Below are positions 8,154 to 16,330 of a stretch of 64,000 nucleotides of DNA, piece by piece. The DNA comes from CAZBMD01 sp964493325 (GTDB taxonomy: Bacteria; Babelota; Babeliae; Babelales; RVW-14). The translations under genes and the position numbers were made by a program. Every line of letters begins with the position of its first letter. Positions within the stretch are counted from its first letter, which is position 1. The stretch lies in the NCBI GenBank assembly GCA_964493325.1, contig CAZBMD010000002.1, positions 124,001 through 188,000 of the forward strand, in the 5' to 3' direction. The notes beneath the pieces were generated by a model that saw only the letters and a program-made list of their open reading frames with translations, did not search any database and was not told where the DNA came from.

Positions 8154-9587
8154 ATGAATAAAAAATTATTAATAGGTTTGATGGTTGGTGTTTTGCAGTT
8201 AATTACTCAGCAACCAAAAGTATGCGCAGAAAAAATGCTTGCAGAGCTCAGTTTTATAACTGCTATGAATCAGCTGCAGACTGTGAATTTGAATGAGCCG
8301 GTTCCTTGGTATTTGAATCATGATTATGTGAACATTGATGATAAGCTAAGCATTCATCAGGTGACTTATCTTTCTGAGATGGATGGTCGAATACCGGTAT
8401 ATACCTATCTCCCTCTTTTAGGTGAAGAAATTAGTTGTAATATTTTTTCGATTCATCAGCAATCGGTTACTTCCCTAGTATCATTAAATCATGGGAATAT
8501 TGCATCAGCTTCTAATGATGGAACTATTAAAATATGGAATCATTTATCTAAAAAATTGCTGTCTATTCTTGGCCAGGAACCTACGGTTATTCAGGAAGAA
8601 AATTGTGTTTATTCAATAATTGCGCTGCGTGATCAAAAGCATCTGGTCGCCGCATATTTTGATGGTGCTATTAAGGTATGGGATTATACGAGCGGAGAAT
8701 GTGTTCGTATCATGAATCAGGACAATATTGATCCAGACGGAGCAAATGCTGTTTTTGTAGTTACTCAGTTGTATGATGGCTCAATTGCGTCTGGGCATAC
8801 AGATGGAATGATTAAGATTTGGAACCCTTTAACTGGTCAATGTATTCGTGAATTTAGGGAGCATTCTGGAGCTATTTACGCACTGCTTCAGCTAAGAAAT
8901 GGCGATCTTGTATCTGCTTGTGGCCAGGGGGTTGTCAAAATCTGGGATGTTTATACATGGGAATGCTTACATACTCTTGAAAAAAGCAATGATACCCAGG
9001 GACCAATGGCTGCGGTTAAGACGCTACTTGAGTCTAGAAGAGGTGGTATTGTATTTTCTTGCGGTGATGGTTCTATAAATTGCTGGGATGTTCGTGCTGG
9101 TACCTGTAGACATCTATTTGATAATAACGAGGGCTCGTTACTTGAGCTCAGGAATGGGAACAAGGTGACGTATTCTTCTCGTGGTACTATCAAAATATGG
9201 AATCAATTAACAGGTAAATGTGTGTACACTCTTTCTCGAGAAAGAGATTTTGAAATTAATGCTGTAATTCAGTTGAATAATGGTAATTTGGCTGCGGCGT
9301 ATTGTGATGGTAGCGTTGTTATTTGGCATCTATACCCTGAAGTGGTACAGGGTTTATCGCTGAAAGAATATGTTTTCATATCTAGTCTTGAACAGTTTTT
9401 AATGCTTTATGAATCGGTTGATTTGCACAAAGAATGGATAGATGTTTTTAAAGGGTTACCAAAAGCGATTCAAAATAAATATTCAAAAAATAGCCATAAC
9501 AAATCGGACTTCAATAAACGGGCTCGCTCAGGTGATGAAGATGATTATTTGTTGCAGGGAGATACCAAAAAGATTAAATTAGACTAG
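8154..9587 (+). CDS. Secreted WD40-repeat beta-propeller protein with NLS-like tail
   Basis: The ATG at 8154 is preceded by GGAGG at 8144-8148. The 477-residue product starts with a signal peptide ending near VCAEK. Seven WD40-type blades can be counted by their D/G-x-x-K-I-W signatures: DGTIKIWNHL, DGAIKVWDYT, DGMIKIWNPL, QGVVKIWDVY, DGSINCWDVR, RGTIKIWNQL and DGSVVIWHLY. That is enough for one closed propeller. An N-terminal LNEPVPW motif resembles those in the protein at the window start. The C-terminus has KRAR, an acidic spacer and KKIKLD. WD40 propellers are protein-interaction scaffolds; a secreted one in an intracellular bacterium may act on host proteins (inference). Confidence 0.85.
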   Translation: MNKKLLIGLMVGVLQLITQQPKVCAEKMLAELSFITAMNQLQTVNLNEPVPWYLNHDYVNIDDKLSIHQVTYLSEMDGRIPVYTYLPLLGEEISCNIFSIHQQSVTSLVSLNHGNIASASNDGTIKIWNHLSKKLLSILGQEPTVIQEENCVYSIIALRDQKHLVAAYFDGAIKVWDYTSGECVRIMNQDNIDPDGANAVFVVTQLYDGSIASGHTDGMIKIWNPLTGQCIREFREHSGAIYALLQLRNGDLVSACGQGVVKIWDVYTWECLHTLEKSNDTQGPMAAVKTLLESRRGGIVFSCGDGSINCWDVRAGTCRHLFDNNEGSLLELRNGNKVTYSSRGTIKIWNQLTGKCVYTLSRERDFEINAVIQLNNGNLAAAYCDGSVVIWHLYPEVVQGLSLKEYVFISSLEQFLMLYESVDLHKEWIDVFKGLPKAIQNKYSKNSHNKSDFNKRARSGDEDDYLLQGDTKKIKLD

Positions 9588-9656
9588 AGATTTTTCGTTT
9601 TCTAAAAAGATTGAAGGCTTGGCTCTTGTTTGCAGGAGTTGAGCCTTTAATCTTTT
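9517..9656 (+). repeat. Duplicated gene 3' end (copy 2; copy 1 at about 7939-8077)
   Basis: About 140 bp covering the coding sequence of the KRxR...KKIKLD tail, the stop codon, a short spacer and the terminator hairpin are repeated between the two neighbouring genes. The final coding bases (AAAAAGATTAAATTAGACTA) are identical. This indicates that the tail and terminator were copied as one block. Confidence 0.75.
9605..9656 (+). terminator. Hairpin terminator after WD40 gene
   Basis: A long stem of about 21 bp (AAAAGATTGAAGGCT... paired with ...AGCCTTTAATCTTTT) with a 10-base loop, ending in a T-rich arm. Confidence 0.75.
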
Positions 9657-9742
9657 CAAAAATAAATCGCTTCGACTTTCATGGACCCCAGTGTATACTC
9701 CCCAGTAGTGCGTAAAAAACCGAAAATTTTTACAGCTGGAAT

Positions 9743-11500
9743 GTGAAAGCCATGGCACAAAGCGAAAGTCAATATTCTTTAAATAGCGCTCGAATAAAAA
9801 AAATTAAGCAGATTTTTATTGTTTTTTGGGTCTGTTTCTTTGTCATCATTCTACGACTTTTTTACCTGCAAATAGAAAAATTTGGACTTTTTTCCTCGCT
9901 TGGTGAGAGAAATTTTCTTAAAACAGAGCTGGTGCCATCTCAACGAGGTAACCTTCTTGATTGCAACGGGCTTCTGCTTGCTGCCAATCGTCCAGTTTTT
10001 GATCTGTACTGGCAGGGGTGTGGCTCGAATGGGCTTTTGCCAAAGCATCGAGAGATGCTTGATCAGTTGAGCTTTATTGTTAGCTCTACGTTTACTGAAC
10101 CGACTATCATTAGACAAATAGAGCGCGCCGAACGCAATACTCATCGTGTTTTGCTTAAACGAGATATGGATTTTGCCTCGCTGTGCCAAGTGTATGAACA
10201 ATTTGGTTCTACGCCTAACTTACTTGTTGAAAATCGCTTCAAACGTATTTATCCATTCAAGTCGCTTGCCAGCCACGTGCTGGGGTACCTTAATCGAGTT
10301 GAAAATTCTGGAAAATCTGGCGTTGAGCTTCTTTTTCAAGAATCGCTCAAGGGAGAGTCTGGCTACGTTACCCACGTGATTAATTCTCGAGGCAAACAGC
10401 TTGCATGCAAGGCGCTCAAGGGTGCAAGGCCCGGATCAGATATCAAGCTAACACTTGATCTGTCGTTACAAAATTTTGCTGAAACTTTGTTTGATCCCAG
10501 TCAGTCTGGTGCATTTATTTTAATGGAATCAGATACTGGAGCTATCAGAGCTTGTGTATCGTATCCCAATTTTGATCCAAATATTTTTTTACGTTCTATT
10601 TCAGAGGATGAGTGGCAAGAGCAAATGAGTGTGAACAATCCTTTGCTCAATAGAATTTGCAACGCAGAATATCCACCAGCATCACCATTCAAGCTTGTTA
10701 CGTTTACCGCAGGCCTTGAAGAAAAAATTATCGACACGACAACCGAAATTACGTGTCGAGGGTATGTTCAGTTTGGTGAGCGCAAGCATTTTTGTATGCG
10801 TCACTCAGGGCATGGCAAGCTGACGCCCAAAGAGGCGCTTGCTGTTTCGTGTAATATCCCGTGCTACGAAATTGCAAAAAAGATAAAAATTGACCGAATA
10901 GCGCATTATGCGCGGTGTTTTGGGCTTGGATCAAAGACCGATTTTTTACTGCCAGAAAGAGCAGGCCTTGTTCCAACAACAACCTGGAAGCTTGCAGCCA
11001 AAGGGGAGCGGTGGTGGAAGGGTGAGACGCTTTCGGCAAGCATCGGGCAGAGCTTCTTATCGGCAACTCCTTTGCAAATGGCGCGGATGGTTGCATCTAT
11101 TGGAACGGGTTTTTTGGTTAAGCCGCGCATTTTGGAAGCCGAAGAGATAAAGAGAGAGCGTCTAGAAATTTCTCAGCAGACGCTTCGTTTTTTACGAGAA
11201 GCAATGAAGGAAGCAGTGAACTCAGGAACGGTTCAAATTTTGCGATCGCTTAAAGATTTTGATGTCTACGCAAAAACGGGAACGGGGCAAACGTGTAGTT
11301 TGTCCAAAAAGGTAACATCGCGATCACAGCTGGAGCATGCTTGGATTACGGGATTTTTTACCTACAAGGGTGGTCGGCCGTTGACGATGATTGTGCTTGT
11401 TGAGCACGCAGGGACATCTCGACCTGCATTGATTATTGCGAATAAATTTTTGCGTGGATTTAAGCTTATCGAAGAATCTAAAAATAGCGCAGCTGTATAA
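9743..11500 (+). CDS. mrdA: Penicillin-binding protein 2 family transpeptidase
   Basis: A monofunctional class B PBP that cross-links peptidoglycan during growth. A short cytoplasmic end and one membrane segment (IFIVFWVCFFVIILRLFYL) precede the pedestal region with RGNLLDCNG. The transpeptidase motifs are SPFK (Ser314, in PPASPFKLV), SCN (Ser369) and KTG (Lys511, in YAKTGTGQT). The 585-residue length fits PBP2/MrdA or FtsI. MrdA is preferred because mreC is present in the window, but FtsI is not excluded. The GTG at 9743 or the ATG at 9752 may start translation. It shows that this parasite still makes a cell wall. Confidence 0.9.
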   Translation: MKAMAQSESQYSLNSARIKKIKQIFIVFWVCFFVIILRLFYLQIEKFGLFSSLGERNFLKTELVPSQRGNLLDCNGLLLAANRPVFDLYWQGCGSNGLLPKHREMLDQLSFIVSSTFTEPTIIRQIERAERNTHRVLLKRDMDFASLCQVYEQFGSTPNLLVENRFKRIYPFKSLASHVLGYLNRVENSGKSGVELLFQESLKGESGYVTHVINSRGKQLACKALKGARPGSDIKLTLDLSLQNFAETLFDPSQSGAFILMESDTGAIRACVSYPNFDPNIFLRSISEDEWQEQMSVNNPLLNRICNAEYPPASPFKLVTFTAGLEEKIIDTTTEITCRGYVQFGERKHFCMRHSGHGKLTPKEALAVSCNIPCYEIAKKIKIDRIAHYARCFGLGSKTDFLLPERAGLVPTTTWKLAAKGERWWKGETLSASIGQSFLSATPLQMARMVASIGTGFLVKPRILEAEEIKRERLEISQQTLRFLREAMKEAVNSGTVQILRSLKDFDVYAKTGTGQTCSLSKKVTSRSQLEHAWITGFFTYKGGRPLTMIVLVEHAGTSRPALIIANKFLRGFKLIEESKNSAAV

Positions 11501-11568
11501 TTCATCATCAACAGATAAGCTTCTTTATGTTACACTGCTAAAATAGCTTGTTGATAGAAAGGATTTTC

Positions 11569-12126
11569 ATGGCTTATCAAAAAGCTGCATTTTTTGACCG
11601 TGATGGAACGCTGATCAAAGAAGTTTCGTATCTTTCGTCGATTGATGACATGCAACTTTTGCCAGAAGCTGTTGCTTTTGCGCGGTTGTGTGCAGCTTGG
11701 GGATACAAAATTTTTATTGTTACCAACCAATCAGGTGTTGCTCGCGGTTATTTTTCATCTGAGTTTGTGGAAGCAACTCATGTAGTTCTTGCTCAACAGT
11801 TGCTTAAAGAGGGAGTGGTCGTTGATAAATTTTATTACTGTCCGCACCATCCAACAGAAGCTGTTATTCAATCGCTGATGGTTGAATGTAGTTGTCGTAA
11901 GCCTGGTCCGGGTATGCTTCACACCGCTGCTACAGAATTTAACCTTGATCTAAGTCAGTCGCTTATGTTTGGAGACAGAGCTAGCGATGTCCAGGCTGGA
12001 ATTGCTGCAGGCTGTCGCTCATTTGATATTGCTCATGTGATGTCAAACCCATTGTTATGGGAAACTATTGTCAGTGGGCACGTGATAGCGGGGAAAAAAA
12101 ATTGCTCCGAGCATGTGGAATACTAA
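11569..12126 (+). CDS. gmhB: GmhB-type D,D-heptose 1,7-bisphosphate phosphatase (HAD family)
   Basis: HAD phosphatase acting on heptose bisphosphate in LPS-core precursor synthesis, or on histidinol phosphate in related enzymes. FFDRDGTLI (about residues 9-17) holds the nucleophile Asp and acid/base Asp. VTNQSGVARG follows. A zinc loop is formed by CPHHP and CSCRKP, and FGDRASDVQAG is the final HAD motif. An AGAAAGGA ribosome binding site selects the ATG at 11569. The 185-residue length is typical. Next genes downstream are on the same strand and close, suggesting co-transcription. Confidence 0.88.
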   Translation: MAYQKAAFFDRDGTLIKEVSYLSSIDDMQLLPEAVAFARLCAAWGYKIFIVTNQSGVARGYFSSEFVEATHVVLAQQLLKEGVVVDKFYYCPHHPTEAVIQSLMVECSCRKPGPGMLHTAATEFNLDLSQSLMFGDRASDVQAGIAAGCRSFDIAHVMSNPLLWETIVSGHVIAGKKNCSEHVEY

Positions 12127-12148
12127 AACCAGAAAAAGGAGATGACTC

Positions 12149-13249
12149 ATGGACGAGCAGCAAATAACGCAACTGAAAAATCAATTTACCGGTAATATAT
12201 TGCTTTTTTATGCATTCGACGTTGGCGATGACATTGATCTTGAGGTGATTAAAAATAAAGGCTTGGTTAACACCTGTGTTGTTCCCTTGTCTGCTTATTT
12301 TAAAAATTATCACCTGCCCTTATCATTTAGAATGAATGACATGCGAGAGAATGCAGATTATGGCGTTGTTAATTCCAGCTGTATTTCTAGTAAAATTTAT
12401 CATTTTGGTGTTCTTTCATTTTGCTATCGCATACCGTTTGAAGATTCATTTGAAGACCTTAAACTCAAAGTTATTGATATCAAAAAAACGTTTGATGAAA
12501 AGAGTGAAATTGATGCTAAGGCGACTTTTAAATCAATTTTGCCGGCAATCAAAAAACCTCGTTTTTACAGTCTAAAAAATTCTTATTTTGCCGTTCAGGT
12601 TCATCCAATCAAAGATAAAATTACACCAGAACAATTCAAAGAAGGCTACGGCACAAAGATTGCTTCGCTGCTCAAGCTTGAAATTTACAACCTTTCTGAT
12701 TATCAAAAAGATGAAATCTTGGCATCAACCATTGGGTACTACGGTCAGGATTTAATTATCATCGATAGCGAAGGATCGTTTATTTATGATGATGAATATT
12801 TTGAACCGCTTGAATTTTTTGAATCGGCAAATATTCAAAAACTTGAATTGCAATATTTCGATCGGTTACTTGACCATAAACTCAATTTTTTCTATTCGCA
12901 ACAATCGTATAAAGTACCACTTCGCGCATACTTTCCACTGCTTGGAGAGCGCATTGATCTACCAGTATCGCGCCTTGCAAAATTGCGCGTTGATATTTCG
13001 GTAGTAACCGAACGGCTTGAAAATAGTATCAAACTTGCAGGTGACGCCTATTATTCTCGTCTTTATTCAATGCTCATGGAAAAACTTTCGCTCAAGGAGT
13101 GGCGCGATTCGATTAATCGTAAACTCGATATTATTCGTGATTTGTACACCGTCTATCAAGATCGTTTGGACACTATTCACGAAGAAATCTTGACGGTTGT
13201 GATCATCATTTTGATTGCATTTGAAGCGTTGCTTGTTTTCTTTCGATAA
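12149..13249 (+). CDS. DUF155 / RMD1-RMND1 family protein with C-terminal membrane anchor
   Basis: 366 residues. The C-terminal half has the family pattern: a run around FDRLLDHKLNFFYSQ, then ISVVTERLENSIKLAGDAYY, then SLKEWRDSINRKLDIIRDLY. The HEEILTVVIIILIAFEALLVF membrane helix closes the protein. This matches the RMD1/RMND1 (DUF155) proteins of eukaryotes, where RMND1 supports mitochondrial translation. Bacterial homologues exist and have no assigned role. AGGAGATG precedes the ATG. It lies 22 bases after the GmhB gene and 24 before the deaminase, so the three likely form an operon. Confidence 0.75.
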   Translation: MDEQQITQLKNQFTGNILLFYAFDVGDDIDLEVIKNKGLVNTCVVPLSAYFKNYHLPLSFRMNDMRENADYGVVNSSCISSKIYHFGVLSFCYRIPFEDSFEDLKLKVIDIKKTFDEKSEIDAKATFKSILPAIKKPRFYSLKNSYFAVQVHPIKDKITPEQFKEGYGTKIASLLKLEIYNLSDYQKDEILASTIGYYGQDLIIIDSEGSFIYDDEYFEPLEFFESANIQKLELQYFDRLLDHKLNFFYSQQSYKVPLRAYFPLLGERIDLPVSRLAKLRVDISVVTERLENSIKLAGDAYYSRLYSMLMEKLSLKEWRDSINRKLDIIRDLYTVYQDRLDTIHEEILTVVIIILIAFEALLVFFR

Positions 13250-13273
13250 TAAAAAAGCTGAAAGGTACTTATC

Positions 13274-14296
13274 ATGGTACATCCAGCGTGCAAAGATTTT
13301 ATTACCAAATTGCCTAAGGCTGAGCTTCATGTTCATATCGAAGGAACAATGGAGCCTTCGATGCTGCTTGCGTTTGCTCGGCGCAATAATGTTAATGTGC
13401 CTTCGGGCATTCTTGATGCATCGGGTAACTATTCATTCTCTGGATTTAATCAATTTATAGATACCTACTTTCTGGCAACGCAGGTTTTGTGCACTCAACA
13501 AGACTTTTATGAGCTGACGCTTGCCTATCTTAAAAAAGTTGCAGATCAAGGAGTTGTGCGCACAGAAATATTTTTTGAATTGCAGTCATATCTGCTGCGC
13601 AACATTGGGCCTGACATTATTATTGGTGGTATGCATCAAGCATTTGTCGAAGGCAAACGGTTGTATAATATCGATGGTGCAATGATTTTGTGTTTCTTGC
13701 GTCACTTGAGTGAAGAAAGTGCCTTCGAGGCGCTTGCATTACTTGATGATTATCGTGATAAGGTTATTGGCGTTGGTCTGGCGGCCTACGAGCTTAACAA
13801 TCCTCCTTCTAAATTTGAACGTGTTTTTGCCAAGGCTCGATTGCAGGGATATCACGTTGTTGCTCATGCAGGCGAGCTGAGTGTTGAAACGATACAGCAA
13901 TCCATACATCAATTAGCCTGTGAGCGGATTGATCATGGTGTAACCTGCTTGCAGGATAAAGCTTTGGTTAATACGCTTTTGCAGCGCAAGATACCGCTGA
14001 CCTTGTGTCCTCTTTCAAATATTGTTCTAAAAATTTTTAACACCATCCAAGAGCATCCGCTTAAAAAGTTGTTTGATACCGGTCTAGTGGTTACTATTAA
14101 TTCTGATGACCCAGCATTTTTTGGAGGTTACATTGCGGAAAATTATCTTGTTGCAGCAGAAGAGTTGGGCTTTTTTTGTAAAGATTTGGTACTTTGTGCT
14201 CGCAATTCGTTGGTTGCATCGTTTGCGGATGAAAAGATAAAAAAAAATTATCTTGAGCAGTTGAGCAAGTACGTAGCTGCTCATTGTTGCAAGTAA
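13274..14296 (+). CDS. add: Adenosine/adenine deaminase family enzyme
   Basis: Zinc amidohydrolase converting adenosine or adenine to the hypoxanthine form in purine salvage. The metal site is seen as HVHIEG (about residues 18-23), HAGE (about 197-200), ERIDHG and SDDPAFFGG. The opening LPKAELHVHIEGTMEPSMLL and the SGFNQFIDTY region resemble the adenine deaminase (Aah1-type) branch more than mammalian ADA. 340 residues is full length. It would complement imported host nucleotides. A decayed copy of its 3' end lies at 16124-16285. Confidence 0.9.
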   Translation: MVHPACKDFITKLPKAELHVHIEGTMEPSMLLAFARRNNVNVPSGILDASGNYSFSGFNQFIDTYFLATQVLCTQQDFYELTLAYLKKVADQGVVRTEIFFELQSYLLRNIGPDIIIGGMHQAFVEGKRLYNIDGAMILCFLRHLSEESAFEALALLDDYRDKVIGVGLAAYELNNPPSKFERVFAKARLQGYHVVAHAGELSVETIQQSIHQLACERIDHGVTCLQDKALVNTLLQRKIPLTLCPLSNIVLKIFNTIQEHPLKKLFDTGLVVTINSDDPAFFGGYIAENYLVAAEELGFFCKDLVLCARNSLVASFADEKIKKNYLEQLSKYVAAHCCK

Positions 14297-14432
14297 TTGG
14301 GGGTTGCGTGCTCTTCTTCATTCTTTTAAATATATTGCAATCTAGCGATATCTTGCGACAACCTTATTCTGGGTGAGTTTTTTAATATTTATTTTTGTTG
14401 ATTTTGCTATGAAGCAAGACATGGAGAGCGTT

Positions 14433-16049
14433 ATGAAAAAAATAATTATTCTTGCAACCTGGTGCATTGTATTTTTTTTAGGTAAGGTCAGACCGTCAAA
14501 ACTTCCACCAATGCCAGTACATCAACCATCCACATATTCCTTGCAAGATTCTCATAAAGCAGCTTTCCAGCAATCAGCACCTCCAAAACTCCAAATACAT
14601 GCCTCAGAGCAGGGTCTTTCTGGAAATCAGTCAGAAATTCGCTCTCAACCAGTTACGTTTGAACAGCAAGATCGACAGGTCCGAACAGCTCAAAAAAATA
14701 AAGATGGTAGAGAAGAGGTTGCTTTGGATGCAGAAGCTTCATCTGAGCAACAAGCTCGGTCCGGAGTAAAGCCTTCCGATCGGTCTAAACTTGCCTCAGG
14801 TAAGAATCTCTCTCCTGAAATGGGTGCAATACGAGGCAAAAAAACGTCGACTGAATCTGAAAAAATATCGCACGAGTTAGAACAACAAAAAATTATTGAA
14901 TTAGCTGAGAGTTCTGAATTATCAAGCAAATCTTTGTCGCGCGTTAAAACAGTTATAGATAATGCCAATAAAAAGTATCAAGAAAAAATTGACGAAATTA
15001 ATAATTCATCAAGTTCTAACGAGGAAAAAGCTGCTCAGATAAAAATCGCAAAGGAAAAACTTTCAGAAAAAATGAACGAATTGCATAACAATATCAAGAA
15101 AGCTTCTGAACAAGAAAAAGCTGAACGAATAAAAGAAGCAGAATCGGTCAAATCTCCAAAAATTAATAAAGAAGAAGATCATCGCCTAAGCATTAAAAAT
15201 CTTGAAAATGAAGAAGAGCGATTAAGAAAGCAGTATGAAGATATTGGTCGAAGTCAAAATATTGGAAAAAATGATGAAACTCGTGAAAATTTTTACAATT
15301 ATTATTCAATTGAAAAATCAAATCTTAATGATAGGTTGAAAGAAATAACAAAAATAGCAACTGAGACCAAAATGCCAGAAGAAGCCCGATTAGCTTTAGA
15401 AAAAATTGCCCGAGAAGAGCATATCAAAGCTTTGCAAGGTACTGTAGATATGCATCTATCTTTACAAGAAGCTATAAAAAATAAAGTTGAAAAAGAACGA
15501 CAAGCCAACCAGCAGATGGCTCAACAGCAAGCGCAGTATTTTCAACCAACATTTCAGCCTCAAAAGCAAGAGCAGCTATTTCAGCCGACATTTTATCCCC
15601 AGCAACAGATGCCTCATCTTCAACCATTTGACTATCCACACTTGCGGCAGCAACCCGTGCAGCCATTTCATCCTCAGCAAGAGAAACCTTTTCAACCAAC
15701 ATTTCAGCCTAAAAAGCAAACATCGCAGGAAACTGTTGATGAAGTAAACGAGAAAATTACTAAAAATATTGATGACCTGAAAAAGAAAAAACTTGTTAGC
15801 AAGGGTGATGAAAAAATATTAATGAAAAAGTGGAATGATCTGCAGCGTTCATATGAAAAGCGTGCTCGAAGTGTTGCTAATTCAAAATATGATCAAAAAA
15901 CTAAAGATAGCCAGCAACGACAACTTGATGCTGATCATGCAAGAATTCTAAGCGAATTTCAAGAAAAATTACAAACAAACCCAAAATCTCTTTTGAAAAA
16001 AAAGAGTCGATTAAGCAGAATTAAGAGTGTTTTTAAGCCCAAGAGATGA
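14433..16049 (+). CDS. Secreted Gln/Lys-rich coiled-coil protein with basic C-terminus
   Basis: The ATG at 14433 follows a GGAGAG ribosome binding site, giving about 538 residues. A signal peptide (KKIIILATWCIVFFLG) is followed by a disordered Gln/Ser-rich region. Charged coiled coils span about residues 140-360. A Gln/Pro/Phe-rich stretch with repeated FQPTFQPQ-like motifs covers about residues 365-440. A last helical module begins near SYEKRARSVANSKYDQ and ends in SLLKKKSRLSRIKS. The same terminal motif closes the gene at 17914 (SLGKKKSRMSKIKS), and a looser one (SLFQKKKTSKLS) closes the gene at 19425. These define a local family. Function unknown; no enzymatic motif. Confidence 0.65.
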   Translation: MKKIIILATWCIVFFLGKVRPSKLPPMPVHQPSTYSLQDSHKAAFQQSAPPKLQIHASEQGLSGNQSEIRSQPVTFEQQDRQVRTAQKNKDGREEVALDAEASSEQQARSGVKPSDRSKLASGKNLSPEMGAIRGKKTSTESEKISHELEQQKIIELAESSELSSKSLSRVKTVIDNANKKYQEKIDEINNSSSSNEEKAAQIKIAKEKLSEKMNELHNNIKKASEQEKAERIKEAESVKSPKINKEEDHRLSIKNLENEEERLRKQYEDIGRSQNIGKNDETRENFYNYYSIEKSNLNDRLKEITKIATETKMPEEARLALEKIAREEHIKALQGTVDMHLSLQEAIKNKVEKERQANQQMAQQQAQYFQPTFQPQKQEQLFQPTFYPQQQMPHLQPFDYPHLRQQPVQPFHPQQEKPFQPTFQPKKQTSQETVDEVNEKITKNIDDLKKKKLVSKGDEKILMKKWNDLQRSYEKRARSVANSKYDQKTKDSQQRQLDADHARILSEFQEKLQTNPKSLLKKKSRLSRIKSVFKPKR

Positions 16050-16123
16050 TGAATTGTAAGTTTATGAAAAACTTGCGGTATTTGATTGAGTTTAAATTAT
16101 GAGGAGAGTTATAAAAATACCAA

Positions 16124-16285
16124 GCGGAAAATTATTTTGTTGCAACAAGCGACCTTGGCTTTTCTTGCAATGATCTGGTAACCTGTGCCGGTAACTTGTT
16201 GGAGGCGTCGTTTGTTGCCGAAAATATGAAAAAAACATATACCAGCAAATTGTTTGAATATGTAAATAATCATGTCTGCTTATAA
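16124..16285 (+). pseudogene. Decayed 3' fragment of the adenosine deaminase gene
   Basis: An open 53-codon stretch reads AENYFVATSDLGFSCNDL... and ends VNNHVCL before a stop. It aligns without gaps with the last 53 residues of the intact deaminase upstream (AENYLVAAEELGFFCKDL... to AAHCCK). It has no start, no zinc motifs and no upstream homology. It lies downstream of the coiled-coil gene, so a duplicated deaminase once stood here, or its end was copied. Confidence 0.88.
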
Positions 16286-16330
16286 GTCTCAGAAGAAGTA
16301 TCATATAATCGTTGATTTGCAGGGTTTTAT

